Below are positions 24,466-34,902 of a stretch of DNA of 49,065 nucleotides, piece after piece. The notes below the pieces were generated by a model, which saw only the letters and a list, made by a program, of their open reading frames with translations, had not been told where the DNA came from and made no database searches. The stretch covers positions 1 to 49,065 of the forward strand of contig SUZB01000015.1 in assembly GCA_015060115.1 (NCBI GenBank), read 5' to 3'. This stretch comes from Rikenellaceae bacterium (GTDB lineage: Bacteria; Bacteroidota; Bacteroidia; Bacteroidales; Rikenellaceae). Each line of letters starts with the position of its first letter. The stretch's first letter is position 1. The position numbers were made by a program, and so were the translations under genes.

Positions 24466-25184
24466 CGCATCAAAGCTATTTCACCGCCAAAAACAGGAAT
24501 CTCGCGACGCAGAATTTCGGGTAGCGACTTATAGTAGACCTTGCCACCAGTGGCGGTCTTTGCTTGTAGGCGCTGTGTAGCATCAACCCTCGTTATGGCG
24601 TTGTGAGACGAAGATACCATTGTAGACATCGTCTTAAGAGCCGAAGCGTTGTACTCGGCAGTTGATATATCGGCACTCTGGTAGAGGGCCTCACCCGTAA
24701 GAGTTACATAGCTCTTGCCCGTTACCGAAATCATAAGGTCGAGAACATCAATATCGGCAGAGAATGTGGTGCCGTTGGATAGGGTGATATCGAGAAGTGG
24801 TGATGTGAGCACACCCTCGACAATAACGCCGGCCTTGGCAATGGTTATCTCGCTAAGAGTGTTGAAGTATACCTCTACCTCGGTAACGCTCTCGCGTTTA
24901 AGGTCGGTGCGTTCACGAATTTTGAGCACGCTATCTTCAACCTTAGCCTCAAACTTCGAGGTATAGAATCCCTTGGTGTCGTAGACGATGTATGGTGCAG
25001 CGCTATCGTCAATCTTGATAAGCTTCAAGCGTACTAGAGCATCCACATCAATGGCTGTGAAACTTGCAGTCCACTGCTTGACGGGATTGCTTGTAGGTGT
25101 AGTAATGGTGGTTGTTGCGCCCTCCTGAGCTGTGGCGATAACCACCGAAATGAGGAGCGATATAGTCAATAAAAGCCTTTTCAT
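24462..25184 (-). CDS. Secreted GIN-domain (DUF2807) protein
   Basis: The 240 residues begin with a cleavable signal peptide ending near IATAQ. The rest is a repetitive beta-helical GIN/DUF2807 domain with alternating short strands (FTAIDVDALVRLKL, EVEVYFNTLSEITI, then ISVTGKSYVTLTGEA). Such proteins are called putative auto-transporter adhesin head domains, and the function is not established. The stop overlaps the addB start by 4 bp, so an exported protein is cotranscribed with a DNA-repair complex, probably by chance of operon packing. Confidence 0.8.
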   Translation of the reverse strand: MKRLLLTISLLISVVIATAQEGATTTITTPTSNPVKQWTASFTAIDVDALVRLKLIKIDDSAAPYIVYDTKGFYTSKFEAKVEDSVLKIRERTDLKRESVTEVEVYFNTLSEITIAKAGVIVEGVLTSPLLDITLSNGTTFSADIDVLDLMISVTGKSYVTLTGEALYQSADISTAEYNASALKTMSTMVSSSHNAITRVDATQRLQAKTATGGKVYYKSLPEILRREIPVFGGEIALMR

Positions 25185-25293
25185 AACTTGTGCAATTAAA
25201 ATTTCAAAGCACTAAATTATGAAAAATAAATGGAATAGACAAACTTTCGAAGAGATTTATAAATAAAATTTATAATTTGAGCTATTAAAGTGA

Positions 25294-25857
25294 TTACTCC
25301 ATTGAGATAATAGAGTATAGCGCACCACTTTGACGAGCCGCCTCGATGCCCACTTTGGAGTCCTCAAATATTATGGTCTCTTCGGCCGTTGCACCCTCAA
25401 TCTCCATAGCCTTTAAGAAACAGTCGGGATAGGGCTTGGGGCGCTCTATATCATCACCGCAAATAATGCCGTCAACGCCACTTTCGAGCCTTAAGTATCG
25501 CATTACATTGGCTATGTTGTCGCAATGCCCCGTAGATACTATCCATACCTTAACGCCTGTTGCTCGTTGCATCCTGCACCACGACCAGAGTGGCTCGTTG
25601 AGTTTGACCGTGTGGAAAAAGTTGGGGTAGAGCTCTACCTTGCGCTGGCGTAGAGCCTTAATTTTATCGGGGTCGGTAACGCCTACCATACGCATAAACT
25701 CGAAGCAACGAACACCAAAGTAGCGTGCGAGATACTCCTCCTTCGTAAGATGAATGCCAGCCTCCTCAAGGGTCGCAATGTAGGCAAGCGCATTGGCCTC
25801 GCGAGTATCGACCAATGTGCCGTCAAAGTCAAGTAGAATTAACTTTAGCTTAGCCAT
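25294..25857 (-). CDS. HAD-superfamily phosphatase (phosphoglycolate-phosphatase-like)
   Basis: This 187-residue HAD hydrolase has motif I LLDFDGTLVDT (nucleophile first Asp), motif II VSTGH, and motif IV IFEDSKVGIEAA. A helical cap lies between residues 15 and 85. It hydrolyses a small phosphorylated substrate that cannot be named. The start MAKLKL at 25857 is 2 bp upstream-adjacent to the stop of the M23 gene (25859), so the genes are coupled. An alternative start at 25890 would overlap more. Confidence 0.88.
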   Translation of the reverse strand: MAKLKLILLDFDGTLVDTREANALAYIATLEEAGIHLTKEEYLARYFGVRCFEFMRMVGVTDPDKIKALRQRKVELYPNFFHTVKLNEPLWSWCRMQRATGVKVWIVSTGHCDNIANVMRYLRLESGVDGIICGDDIERPKPYPDCFLKAMEIEGATAEETIIFEDSKVGIEAARQSGALYSIISME

Positions 25858-25858
25858 A

Positions 25859-26803
25859 CTAATCGAATGATTGCATGCTTGATAGCGCAATACGAATGAT
25901 TCGCTGATACTCCTCTGGCGTAAGCTCCATAAAGAAGTAGTGTACAGGGTCTACGCGGGTGTCGCGATAGATAACTTCGTAGTGCAAATGGGGCACAAAC
26001 GATAGACCAGAGTTGCCCGACGATGCTATGATGTCGCCACGCTTAACCTGTGAACCCTTCTTAACGCGGATATCGAGCAAGTGGCTATACGATGTCTCGT
26101 AGCCGTTGCCGTGATCTATCGTGATTGCCTTGCCGTGTGTGGAGTTCTTCTCCGATAACGACTTTACAACGCCATCTGCCGTAGCGAAAACGGCTGTTCC
26201 TTCGGGTACTAAGTAGTCTACGCCGTGATGCTCGCGCATAGTGCGGTGGAAGGGGTTTATAAGGGGCTTTTTGCCAGCTGCAAGAAGTGTTAATTGCCTA
26301 TTATTTACAGGTTGAATTGAAGGTATGCAATCGTCTGATAACGCGCTCGTTGTAATAGCGTAACTCAAGTCATCGTATGAGGTTAATAACTTCTCTCGTT
26401 TGCGGTCTGCCGACATCAAGTATCCATCTAACATATCGAGCAACTCATCGTCGCTTAGGTCGATAAGCTCACGGTGAAGTTCGTGGCGCTCGTTGCTGTA
26501 ACTTGTATTAAGGTCGTAGGGGTTAGACTCGAAGAGTTTGCGGAAGACATTCTCATCGCGTGCCGTAACATTCTCCAATACCGTAGCCAGAGAGTCGTAA
26601 CGCTCTATAAGATTGTCGTAAGCATCCCGCTTCTCGTCATTGGTCTTGCGCAGCGAAGCCTCGTTGGGCATATCCAATACAAACGATATGATTACCGACC
26701 AGATAAGCACCATTCCTACCCAAGTGAGCGTACGAAAGACAACTGGAGTAATACGACTCCAGATACCTGATTTATTAGTTGATATATCTCTCTTATTCCT
26801 CAT
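25859..26803 (-). CDS. M23 (LytM-type) metallopeptidase, membrane-anchored
   Basis: The 314 residues have one N-terminal membrane helix (about 22-43), a coiled-coil/helical stretch (45-140) and a C-terminal M23 domain. Zinc ligands are in HHGVDYL and HLHYEV, and SYSHLL supplies the catalytic His. It would cleave peptidoglycan cross-links in the periplasm or act as a regulator of other amidases. It is a tandem paralogue of the gene 8 bp upstream. Confidence 0.92.
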   Translation of the reverse strand: MRNKRDISTNKSGIWSRITPVVFRTLTWVGMVLIWSVIISFVLDMPNEASLRKTNDEKRDAYDNLIERYDSLATVLENVTARDENVFRKLFESNPYDLNTSYSNERHELHRELIDLSDDELLDMLDGYLMSADRKREKLLTSYDDLSYAITTSALSDDCIPSIQPVNNRQLTLLAAGKKPLINPFHRTMREHHGVDYLVPEGTAVFATADGVVKSLSEKNSTHGKAITIDHGNGYETSYSHLLDIRVKKGSQVKRGDIIASSGNSGLSFVPHLHYEVIYRDTRVDPVHYFFMELTPEEYQRIIRIALSSMQSFD

Positions 26804-26811
26804 TGTATTAG

Positions 26812-27744
26812 CTATTTATTCTCGCTAAGTTGCTCCATAAGGTCGATGTATGCCTCAGGTGTCATATCCTTGTTGAAGTAGTGGATAGGATTGACCGTAT
26901 TGTTGCGATAGCGAACCTCGTAGTGGAGGTGTGCGCCAGATGATATACCTGTGTTGCCCACCTCGCCAATCACCTCGCCGCGTGTTACGCTGTCGCCCTC
27001 GATAACGAACATCTTCGATAGGTGGCCATAGCGCGTTTTGTAACCAAAGCCGTGGTTAATCTCGATAAGCTGGCCATAGCCCGGTCGCCACTTTGCCTCC
27101 GAGATAACGCCATTGCCCGTAGCATATACGGGAGTGCCCTTTGGTGCAGAGAGGTCTACACCCTCGTGCATACGCCAAGAACCATAGCGGGGGTGCATAC
27201 GCATACCATAAAGGCTACTCACATACTTTAGCTTGGTGCGGTCGATAGGCCAAATGGCGGGAATAACTGTCGAAAACTCCTCCTTGTGCTCCGCCAACTC
27301 CTGAGTGTCATCAAGCGAAAGCGATGCGTAGTAGATATTTCGCATCAGACGATCCATCTTGCGATGGGTCTCCTTGACGATGTTTTGGTTAATATCCGAA
27401 TATTTGCTGTCGGGATAGTCGCTATATATTTGTGGTATGTTTAGCGTGTCGACACCAAGCAGGGGACGATAGACAAAGTGGTCGCGGTGGCGAATTTCGC
27501 TGAGTAGGTTCTCGGCAATAGATATTTTCTCTTGAAGAATTTCGTATTGGCGGTCGATGCGTAGACCATCACGAATGATAAATGCCGACTTCGGAGTATC
27601 GAGAAACATCGAGATAAGGAGGTTGCAGGCTAAAGCAATAAGCAGCGTAGCAACAGCCTGAATGGCTATACGACGCCCCTTCGACCTGTGCTTTTGAGCA
27701 TTTCGTCGCTTATCGGGGGTGGTATGTTCTCTCTCGTTTTGCAT
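26812..27744 (-). CDS. M23 (LytM-type) metallopeptidase, membrane-anchored, paralogue
   Basis: Counted from the ATG at 27744, this is 310 residues. A membrane helix lies at about 26-46, then a coiled-coil stretch, then the M23 domain with MHEGVDLSAP and GAHLHYEV ligands and TRYGHL. A TTG at 27786 would extend it, but that codon sits inside the TAATTTTG promoter box, so 27744 is preferred. Both M23 proteins share order and C-termini (VNPIHYF, VDPVHYF) and probably arose by duplication. Confidence 0.92.
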   Translation of the reverse strand: MQNEREHTTPDKRRNAQKHRSKGRRIAIQAVATLLIALACNLLISMFLDTPKSAFIIRDGLRIDRQYEILQEKISIAENLLSEIRHRDHFVYRPLLGVDTLNIPQIYSDYPDSKYSDINQNIVKETHRKMDRLMRNIYYASLSLDDTQELAEHKEEFSTVIPAIWPIDRTKLKYVSSLYGMRMHPRYGSWRMHEGVDLSAPKGTPVYATGNGVISEAKWRPGYGQLIEINHGFGYKTRYGHLSKMFVIEGDSVTRGEVIGEVGNTGISSGAHLHYEVRYRNNTVNPIHYFNKDMTPEAYIDLMEQLSENK

Positions 27745-27783
27745 TAGTCGAACAAAATTATCAAAATTTTCTCTATAACGATG

Positions 27784-27791
27784 CAAAATTA
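27784..27791 (-). promoter_or_regulatory. Promoter -7 box for the M23-M23-HAD operon
   Basis: The minus strand reads TAATTTTG, matching TAnnTTTG. It is divergent from the alaS box at 27804-27811. Confidence 0.65.
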
Positions 27792-27803
27792 AAGTAAATT
27801 GTG

Positions 27804-27811
27804 TAATTTTG
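27804..27811 (+). promoter_or_regulatory. Promoter -7 box for alaS
   Basis: TAATTTTG matches TAnnTTTG, 44 bp before the alaS ATG. Confidence 0.65.
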
Positions 27812-27855
27812 CAACCGCGTTATAAATATAGGTAATAATTAATAAAAAAATAGAT

Positions 27856-30471
27856 ATGAATTCAAACGAAACAAGACAAGCCTTTTTGGACTTTTTCCGA
27901 ACGAAGCAGCACGAGATTGTAGCTTCGGCACCGATGGTTGTTAAGAATGACCCCACGCTGATGTTTACCAATGCTGGTATGAACCAGTTTAAGGATATTT
28001 TTCTTGGTAATGCACCCCGCAAGTGGCCCCGTGTAGCCGATACTCAGAAGTGTTTGCGTGTGTCGGGTAAGCACAACGACTTGGAGGAGGTAGGTCATGA
28101 TACCTATCACCACACCATGTTCGAGATGCTTGGCAACTGGTCGTATGGCGACTACTTCAAGAAGGAGGCTATCGAGTGGGCGTGGGAGTTGCTCACCGAG
28201 GTCTACAAACTCGATAAGAGCCGTATGTATGCTACCGTATTTGAGGGTAGCGAGGAGGATGGTGTAGCCTTCGATCAGGAGGCTTACGACTACTGGAAGC
28301 AGTTCCTGCCTGAGGACCACATCATTCGTGGTAACAAGAAGGACAACTTCTGGGAGATGGGCGAGACAGGCCCCTGTGGCCCTTGTAGCGAGATTCACTA
28401 CGACCTCCGTGATGAGGAGGAGGTTAAGAAGATTCCTGGCCGCGAAATGGTGAATATGAGCCACCCTCAGGTTATCGAGATCTGGAATCTTGTGTTTATG
28501 CAGTTCAACCGCAAGGCTAATGGCTCGTTGGAGCCCCTGCCCGCAAAGAATGTTGATACAGGTATGGGCTTCGAGCGCCTCTGTATGATTCTTCAGGGCA
28601 AGAAGTCGAACTACGATACCGATGTATTCCAGCCTACGATTGCTCGTATCGCAGCACTTTCAGGTAAGGAGTATGGCAAGGACGAGAAGGCAGATGTTGC
28701 TATGCGTGTTATCGCCGACCACTTGCGTGCTATCTCTTTCTCGATTGCCGATGGTCAGCTCCCCGCAAATGCTAAGGCCGGTTATGTTATCCGCCGTATC
28801 TTGCGCCGTGCAGTGCGTTATGGCTACACCTACCTCGGCTTTACCGAGCCCTTTATCTGCAAGCTCGTTGATGGCCTCGTTAAGCAGATGGGCCACCAGT
28901 TCCCTGAGTTGGTTGCTCAGCAGACACTTATCGAGCGCGTTATCGAGGAGGAGGAGGCATCATTCCTCCGTACCCTCGCTACGGGTATCAACCTCTTGGA
29001 GGGTGTGATTAAGAAGTCGGCAGGTAGCAAAATTTCGGGTAAGGATGCCTTCGTCTTGTACGATACATACGGCTTCCCCATCGACCTTACGGAGCTTATC
29101 GCCAAGGAGCAGGGTGTAGAGGTCGATATCGAGGAGTTCGAGAAGGAGTTGCAGGTGCAGAAGGAGCGTTCGCGTAACGCAGCACAGCAGGATATCGACG
29201 ACTGGCAGGAGATTATCTCTATCAAGGAGAGCGAGTTTATCGGCTACGACAACCTTGAGGCAGATGTTCGTATCGCACGCTATCGCCGTGTAAAGAGCAA
29301 GAACAATACGACATATCAGCTTGTATTCGACCACACACCATTCTATGGTAATTCGGGTGGTCAGATTGGTGATATCGGCTATATCGCAAATGCTAACGAG
29401 AAGATTGAGATTGTCGCTACCGAGAAGGAGAACGGTCTTATTATCCACATCGCTAAGCAGTTGCCAGAGAATCCTGCGGCTGAGTTCCACGCTGTGGTAG
29501 ATGCTGATGCTCGTCAGAAGGCTGCCAACAACCACACAGCAACCCACCTTGTAGACTACGCTTTGCGCACCGTGCTTGGCTCACATGTCAAGCAGAAGGG
29601 CTCAATGGTAACGCCTCAGGGCTTGCGCTTCGACTTCTCGCATTTCCAAAAGGTGTCGGCCGAGGAGCTTCGCGAGGTTGAGCGCTTGGTAAACACGCTT
29701 ATTCGCAAGAACTACCCCTTGGTTGAGAACCGTGAGGCTACAATGGCTGAGGCAGAGGCCGCTGGCGCTATTATGCTCTTCGGTGAGAAGTATGGCGACA
29801 GGGTGCGTATCGTGAACTTCGGTCCATCGACCGAGCTTTGTGGTGGTACTCACACCTCGGCAACAGGTACTATCGGTCTCTTCAAGATTGTGTCGGAGAG
29901 CGCTATATCGGCTGGTGTACGCCGTATCGAGGCCGTAACAAGCGAGGCTGCCGAGTCGTTGGTATATGCTGCACAGGATGTTATCCTCTCACTTGAGCAG
30001 CTTGTTCACAACCCTAAGGTTGTTCAGGCTGTCGAGAAGATGATGGAGTCGAATGATGCTCTTGGCCGTGAGGTTACGGAGATGCGCAAGGAGAAGGTGG
30101 CACAGCTTGCCGAGACTCTTGCAACAGCTACGCCTAAGACCGATGGTTTTACGCTTATCGCCCGCACAGCATCTCACGCTCCTGAGCTGATGAAGGATTT
30201 GGCATTTAGCTTGCGTCAGCGCGTTTCGGAGCGCCTTGTGATGGTTATCGGTAACCTCCACGATGGCAAGCCTACGCTCAATGTAATGCTCTCGGACGAT
30301 GTTGTTGCTATGGGTGCCGATGCAGGTGCTACGGTGCGTGAGGCAGCAAAGCTTATGAATGGCGGTGGCGGTGGTCAGAAGCACTACGCTATGGCTGGCG
30401 GTAAGAGTGCAGAGGGCTTGCAGGCGGCGGTAGACAAGGCTGTCGAGATTATTATGTCGAAGATTAAGTAA
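27856..30471 (+). CDS. alaS: Alanyl-tRNA synthetase
   Basis: This 871-residue class II synthetase charges tRNA-Ala. The catalytic domain has motif 1 and the [12 protein letters not shown] segment, and motif 2 lies near [16 protein letters not shown]. The editing domain carries the zinc/editing residues NNHTATHL and [13 protein letters not shown] coiled-coil C-terminal domain ends with [16 protein letters not shown], the DHHA1 module. Full length. Codon use is strongly biased (GAG, AAG, CGT), as expected for a highly expressed gene. gpmI follows after 19 bp. Confidence 0.98.
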   Translation: MNSNETRQAFLDFFRTKQHEIVASAPMVVKNDPTLMFTNAGMNQFKDIFLGNAPRKWPRVADTQKCLRVSGKHNDLEEVGHDTYHHTMFEMLGNWSYGDYFKKEAIEWAWELLTEVYKLDKSRMYATVFEGSEEDGVAFDQEAYDYWKQFLPEDHIIRGNKKDNFWEMGETGPCGPCSEIHYDLRDEEEVKKIPGREMVNMSHPQVIEIWNLVFMQFNRKANGSLEPLPAKNVDTGMGFERLCMILQGKKSNYDTDVFQPTIARIAALSGKEYGKDEKADVAMRVIADHLRAISFSIADGQLPANAKAGYVIRRILRRAVRYGYTYLGFTEPFICKLVDGLVKQMGHQFPELVAQQTLIERVIEEEEASFLRTLATGINLLEGVIKKSAGSKISGKDAFVLYDTYGFPIDLTELIAKEQGVEVDIEEFEKELQVQKERSRNAAQQDIDDWQEIISIKESEFIGYDNLEADVRIARYRRVKSKNNTTYQLVFDHTPFYGNSGGQIGDIGYIANANEKIEIVATEKENGLIIHIAKQLPENPAAEFHAVVDADARQKAANNHTATHLVDYALRTVLGSHVKQKGSMVTPQGLRFDFSHFQKVSAEELREVERLVNTLIRKNYPLVENREATMAEAEAAGAIMLFGEKYGDRVRIVNFGPSTELCGGTHTSATGTIGLFKIVSESAISAGVRRIEAVTSEAAESLVYAAQDVILSLEQLVHNPKVVQAVEKMMESNDALGREVTEMRKEKVAQLAETLATATPKTDGFTLIARTASHAPELMKDLAFSLRQRVSERLVMVIGNLHDGKPTLNVMLSDDVVAMGADAGATVREAAKLMNGGGGGQKHYAMAGGKSAEGLQAAVDKAVEIIMSKIK

Positions 30472-30490
30472 AGTTAATGTAACTAAGATT

Positions 30491-32017
30491 ATGAGCAATA
30501 AGGTTTTATTGATGATTTTAGATGGTTGGGGCAATGGCGACCACTCGAAGTCGGATGTCATCTACTCGACCAATCCCGAATATATCAACGCAATGACTGC
30601 GGCATATCCTCACGCCGAGCTTAAGACCGATGGCGAGAATGTAGGTCTTCCTGAGGGTCAGATGGGTAACTCGGAGGTGGGACACCTAAATATTGGTGCC
30701 GGCCGAGTTGTATATCAGGACTTGGTGAAGATCAACCGTGCCTGCCGTGATAACTCTATCCTTGAGAATAAGGAGGTTGTTGCAGCTTTTGAGTATGCAA
30801 AGCAGAATGGCGTAAATGTTCACTTTATGGGTCTTGTGTCGGATGGTGGCGTTCACTCATCACTCGACCACCTCTTTAAGCTCTGCGACATTTCGAAGCA
30901 CTACGGCATCGAGAATACCTTCGTTCACTGCTTTATGGATGGCCGTGATACAGACCCCCGTAGCGGTAAGGGCTTTATCGCAGCTTTGGAGGAGCATATG
31001 GCAAAGTCGACTGGTAAGATTGCATCTATCATCGGCCGTTACTACGCTATGGATCGCGATAAGCGCTGGGAGCGTGTTAAGATTGCTTACGACCAGCTCG
31101 TTGATGGCGTTGGCGAGAAGTCTATAAATATGGTTGAGGCTATGCAGAAGTCTTACGACGAGGGCGTTACCGACGAGTTTGTTAAGCCTATCGTAAATGT
31201 TGATGCGGAGGGTAACGCAATCGGCACAATCAAGCCTAACGATGTTGTTATCTTCTTCAACTATCGTAACGACCGTGCTAAGGAGCTTACCATTGTGCTT
31301 ACACAGCAGGATATGCCTGAGGAGGGTATGCACACGATGCCTTTGTACTACTGCTGTATGACCCCCTACGATGCAAAGTTCGAGGGCTTGCACATCTTGT
31401 TCGATAAGGATAATGTGCCCAATACCATCGGCGAGTACATCGCAAATCAGGGCTTGAAGCAGTTGCGTATTGCCGAGACGGAGAAGTATGCCCATGTAAC
31501 ATTCTTCCTTAACGGTGGCCGTGAGGATAAGTTCGCCGAAGAGGATCGTATCCTTGTAGCTTCGCCTAAGGTGGCAACCTACGACCTTCAGCCTGAGATG
31601 TCGGCATACGAGGTTAAGGATAAGTTGGTAGAGGCTCTTGGCGAGCAGAAGTACGACTTTATCTGCCTTAACTTCGCAAATGGCGATATGGTGGGTCACA
31701 CTGGCGTATATGAGGCTATCGAGAAGGCTGTAAAGGCTGTTGATGAGTGCGTTAAGGATGTTGTCGAGGCTGCAAAGGCTAATGGCTATGAGGTTGTGCA
31801 GATTGCCGACCACGGTAATGCCGATAACGCTGTTAATCCCGATGGCACACCCAACACTGCACACTCACTCAACCCCGTGCCTATCGTGGTTGTATCGGAT
31901 AGGGTAGCTAAGGTTAAAGATGGTATCTTGGCCGATGTAGCACCTACTGTTCTCGACCTTATGGGCCTACCCAAGCCCGCCGAGATGACAGGTGAGTCAT
32001 TGGTGGAGTATAAGTAA
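30491..32017 (+). CDS. gpmI: 2,3-bisphosphoglycerate-independent phosphoglycerate mutase
   Basis: This 508-residue metal-dependent enzyme interconverts 3- and 2-phosphoglycerate in glycolysis. The phosphatase domain opens with MMILDGWG. The catalytic Ser61 lies in [12 protein letters not shown]. The transferase domain has the GRDTDP motif, and the later metal ligands are in [12 protein letters not shown] and [10 protein letters not shown]. Full length. It is probably cotranscribed with alaS and terminated by the hairpin at 32037-32068. Confidence 0.98.
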   Translation: MSNKVLLMILDGWGNGDHSKSDVIYSTNPEYINAMTAAYPHAELKTDGENVGLPEGQMGNSEVGHLNIGAGRVVYQDLVKINRACRDNSILENKEVVAAFEYAKQNGVNVHFMGLVSDGGVHSSLDHLFKLCDISKHYGIENTFVHCFMDGRDTDPRSGKGFIAALEEHMAKSTGKIASIIGRYYAMDRDKRWERVKIAYDQLVDGVGEKSINMVEAMQKSYDEGVTDEFVKPIVNVDAEGNAIGTIKPNDVVIFFNYRNDRAKELTIVLTQQDMPEEGMHTMPLYYCCMTPYDAKFEGLHILFDKDNVPNTIGEYIANQGLKQLRIAETEKYAHVTFFLNGGREDKFAEEDRILVASPKVATYDLQPEMSAYEVKDKLVEALGEQKYDFICLNFANGDMVGHTGVYEAIEKAVKAVDECVKDVVEAAKANGYEVVQIADHGNADNAVNPDGTPNTAHSLNPVPIVVVSDRVAKVKDGILADVAPTVLDLMGLPKPAEMTGESLVEYK

Positions 32018-32036
32018 TATACTTATCTTTTAATTA

Positions 32037-32068
32037 TAGAAGCCGCCCAAATCGCTTGGGCGGCTTCT
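32037..32068 (+). terminator. gpmI terminator
   Basis: A strong stem AGAAGCCGCCC with GGGCGGCTTCT is followed by ATAATTTT, about 20 bp after the gpmI stop. Confidence 0.9.
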
Positions 32069-32089
32069 ATAATTTTAGGCTATTTATAA

Positions 32090-32119
32090 AGGCGTATGCA
32101 GTGCAATCTACATACGCCT
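32090..32119 (-). terminator. Terminator after the BspA-like gene
   Basis: AGGCGTATG pairs with CATACGCCT around a short loop, 22 bp past the stop of the minus-strand gene. Its U-tract on the minus strand is weak. Confidence 0.6.
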
Positions 32120-32141
32120 AATTTATTAAAGGATAAGTCTA

Positions 32142-34877
32142 TTAGAAGTTGTAGCCGACAATAGCATCGGCATACTCGCTCCAATTGTAGGCTGTCTTGT
32201 ACGCCTCTACCGATGCGGCAGGAACAAAAATTGTGCGACCTGATGCGTTGTGATCAAATACATAACTTTCACCCAAACTTGGCGGTGTTGTAGCCTTGCA
32301 ATATACACTTTTCAGGCTCTCGCAATAATAGAATGCATAATTTCCAATCGTTGTTACGCTATCGCCAATAGTCACACTTGTAAGGCTGCTGCAACGACTG
32401 AATGCGTCTTTACCAATCGACGTAACGCTATTGCCAATAATAACACTTGTAAGCGAGGTGCAGGAATCGAATGCTCCAATTCCAATCTCCGTTACGCTAT
32501 CGGGGATAGTAACACTTGTAAGCGAGGTGCAATTACGGAATGCCCAATTTCCAATCGCAGTTACGCTATCGGGAATAGTAACACTTGTAAGCGAGATGCA
32601 ATAATAGAATGCATAACCTCCAATCTTCGTTACGCTATCGGGAATCGTAACACTTGTAAGCGAGGCGCAATAATAGAATGCATTATCTCCAAGCTTAGTT
32701 ACGCTATCGGGAATTGTCACATTTGTAAGCGAGGTGCAAAAAGCGAATGCTTCATCTCCAATCTCCGTTACCTCTCCATCAAAAGTAATAATGCCCATAC
32801 CATTTTCGTAGACATTTGATACGATATTCGCACCAAAAGCATCTGTTGCGTACGGCGTTACCACACTACCATCCGATGAGGTATACCAAATCTCATTATT
32901 AGCAGGTCTTACTGGGGTTTCAGGCACAACCTCGCCAGTCTCAAAATTATAGCCTACGATATAATCGGCATAGTTACTCCACCAGTCTGCGCCCTTGTAT
33001 AATTCTACAGATTCGGCAGGTACATATATCTTGCGGTCTAAGGCGTTGTCATCGAACATTAAGCCACCAGTAGCAGTAGGCGGAGTTGTAGCCTTGCAAT
33101 ATACATCTATAAGCGAGGTGCAATCAGAGAATACCCACCCTCCAATCTCCGTTACGCTATCGGGGATAGTAACACTAGTAAGCGAGGTGCAATTGCTGAA
33201 TGCATTGCCACCAATTGAAGTCACACTATCGGGGATAGTAACGCTTTTAAGTGCGGTGCAAGAATTGAATGCATATTTTCCAATCGAAGTTACGCTATCG
33301 GAAATAGTTACACTTGTAAGCGAGGTACAACCAATAAATACCCAATCTCCAATCTTAGTTACGCTATCGGGAATAGTATATTCTGCCCCTGATGCATTAG
33401 CATAAGATATAATGACATTATCCTTAATCAAACAACGACCATTATCTGTAGCAAACTTACCTTCAAACTTTTTAAGGTTTTTACAGCCTTCAAATACCAA
33501 CGATCCAATCGAAGTTACGCTATCAGGAATAGTAATACTTGTAAGCGATAAGCAGCCTGAGAATGTATGCCCCCCAATAGAGGTTACACTATCAGGAATT
33601 GTAACATGTGTAAGTGAGGGACAATCAGCAAATGCATAACCTTCAATCGCAGTTACGCTATCAGGAATAGTAACACTTGTAAGCGAGGTACAAGACATGA
33701 ATGCCTGCTCTCCAATATTAGTTACGCTATCGGGAATTGTCACATTTGTAAGCAAGGTGCAAAAAGCGAATGCGCCAATTTCAAGCTTAGTTACGCTATC
33801 GGGAATTGTCACATTTGTAAGCGAGGTGCAAGAAGCGAATGCACCCTCTCCGATCTTCGTTACCTCTCCATCAAAAGTAATAATGCCCATACTATTTTCG
33901 TAGACATTTGATACGACATTTGCACCAAAAGCCGCGGTATTATTTGGCGTTACCACACTGGCGTCTGAAGAGGTATACCAAATCTCATTGTTGGCGGGCT
34001 TTGCTGTTGCAAACTCTGCCTTTAATGCCACCATCGGCTGAATATCGTTTCGAGTGATAGCAACAGAGTTGGTGGTCGATTTGCTAAATACCGCACCATC
34101 GGTATTGGTCGCAGTAATGGTAATGCCACCCTCAAATGTTGTCTCGGGCAAGACAATCCAAAACTCGGTAGCCATATCAGCCGTTGCGCCAATCGCTACA
34201 CCCTCGCCACAATCGAGTGTTACAGATGTGGTTGCCTCATCGTTCATTGCGATAGTAGGTACGCCACCAAACTCCATAGTAGCGGTAGCCGAGCCAGCTA
34301 TCTTCTCCTCGTTATTACCCTTAACCTCGATACTTGCGATTGTTACATTGTCGCCATAGAGCTTTAGTTTAAGATAACCGCAAGCGTTTTTAAACGAAAT
34401 GAATGTATCCTCTACACTCTCGGTAACGGCAACCATTGTGTTTGCACCCTTGCCAAACGAGTTTTCGGCATAGGTCTGCGTTGTGGGCAAAGTGAGTGAG
34501 ATAACGCCATTATCGGTAATGGTTGTATTCTCATCGTAGGGATATACGGCATAGATAGAGGATAAATCGTTGCCAGTACCGAGTTCGCCACTTGGAACAA
34601 GTGAGAAAGTACCGCTGTTATCGCCAGTCTTACCCTTGAATTTATACTGGCGATTAAGTGTGTTGCCAAAGAAAGCAGTAATAAGGTCGGATTCGTGCCA
34701 ACGCAAATATTTGCTATCCTCAACAAATGTTCGTGTTTCGCCTTCATCGGCAAAAGATGCCGTAAGGTCGGGAAGCGAGTTAATCTCGGTTAGAGGATTA
34801 CTCTGCTCGATAGTAACCTCCGTACAGCCCACAATCAAGAGTGATGTAAGAAGCGTAAGAAATGAAAATTTTCTCAT
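32142..34877 (-). CDS. BspA-like leucine-rich-repeat surface lipoprotein
   Basis: The 911 residues have a lipoprotein signal (lipobox IVGC, Cys18) and a fimbrillin-like beta-sandwich region (about 30-290, RTFVEDSKYLRWHESD). Two blocks of 23-residue LRR_5 repeats follow, with the consensus LTSVTIPDSVTxIGxxAFxxC. Block 1 has about ten repeats with a spacer, and block 2 about six. Each block opens with a NEIWYTSSD segment and closes with a VYCKATTPP cap ending in YNF, so a whole LRR cassette has been duplicated. BspA-type proteins bind host or bacterial surfaces. The gene follows a 43-codon peptide gene by 25 bp. Confidence 0.9.
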   Translation of the reverse strand: MRKFSFLTLLTSLLIVGCTEVTIEQSNPLTEINSLPDLTASFADEGETRTFVEDSKYLRWHESDLITAFFGNTLNRQYKFKGKTGDNSGTFSLVPSGELGTGNDLSSIYAVYPYDENTTITDNGVISLTLPTTQTYAENSFGKGANTMVAVTESVEDTFISFKNACGYLKLKLYGDNVTIASIEVKGNNEEKIAGSATATMEFGGVPTIAMNDEATTSVTLDCGEGVAIGATADMATEFWIVLPETTFEGGITITATNTDGAVFSKSTTNSVAITRNDIQPMVALKAEFATAKPANNEIWYTSSDASVVTPNNTAAFGANVVSNVYENSMGIITFDGEVTKIGEGAFASCTSLTNVTIPDSVTKLEIGAFAFCTLLTNVTIPDSVTNIGEQAFMSCTSLTSVTIPDSVTAIEGYAFADCPSLTHVTIPDSVTSIGGHTFSGCLSLTSITIPDSVTSIGSLVFEGCKNLKKFEGKFATDNGRCLIKDNVIISYANASGAEYTIPDSVTKIGDWVFIGCTSLTSVTISDSVTSIGKYAFNSCTALKSVTIPDSVTSIGGNAFSNCTSLTSVTIPDSVTEIGGWVFSDCTSLIDVYCKATTPPTATGGLMFDDNALDRKIYVPAESVELYKGADWWSNYADYIVGYNFETGEVVPETPVRPANNEIWYTSSDGSVVTPYATDAFGANIVSNVYENGMGIITFDGEVTEIGDEAFAFCTSLTNVTIPDSVTKLGDNAFYYCASLTSVTIPDSVTKIGGYAFYYCISLTSVTIPDSVTAIGNWAFRNCTSLTSVTIPDSVTEIGIGAFDSCTSLTSVIIGNSVTSIGKDAFSRCSSLTSVTIGDSVTTIGNYAFYYCESLKSVYCKATTPPSLGESYVFDHNASGRTIFVPAASVEAYKTAYNWSEYADAIVGYNF

Positions 34878-34902
34878 AGTGAAATGTTTTTAAGATTGTT
34901 GT

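Noticed and set aside
27862..29547. Long minus-strand frames antisense to alaS
   Set aside because: They are shadows of the codon-biased alaS gene and show no domain of their own.
30860..31864. Minus-strand frame of 334 codons antisense to gpmI
   Set aside because: gpmI is full length with all catalytic motifs. The antisense frame stays open only because of the strong codon bias of a highly expressed gene.
32250..33903. Regular 69-bp repeats that look at first like a CRISPR or satellite array
   Set aside because: The period is exactly 23 codons in frame with the LRR protein, and there are no unique spacers between identical short repeats.
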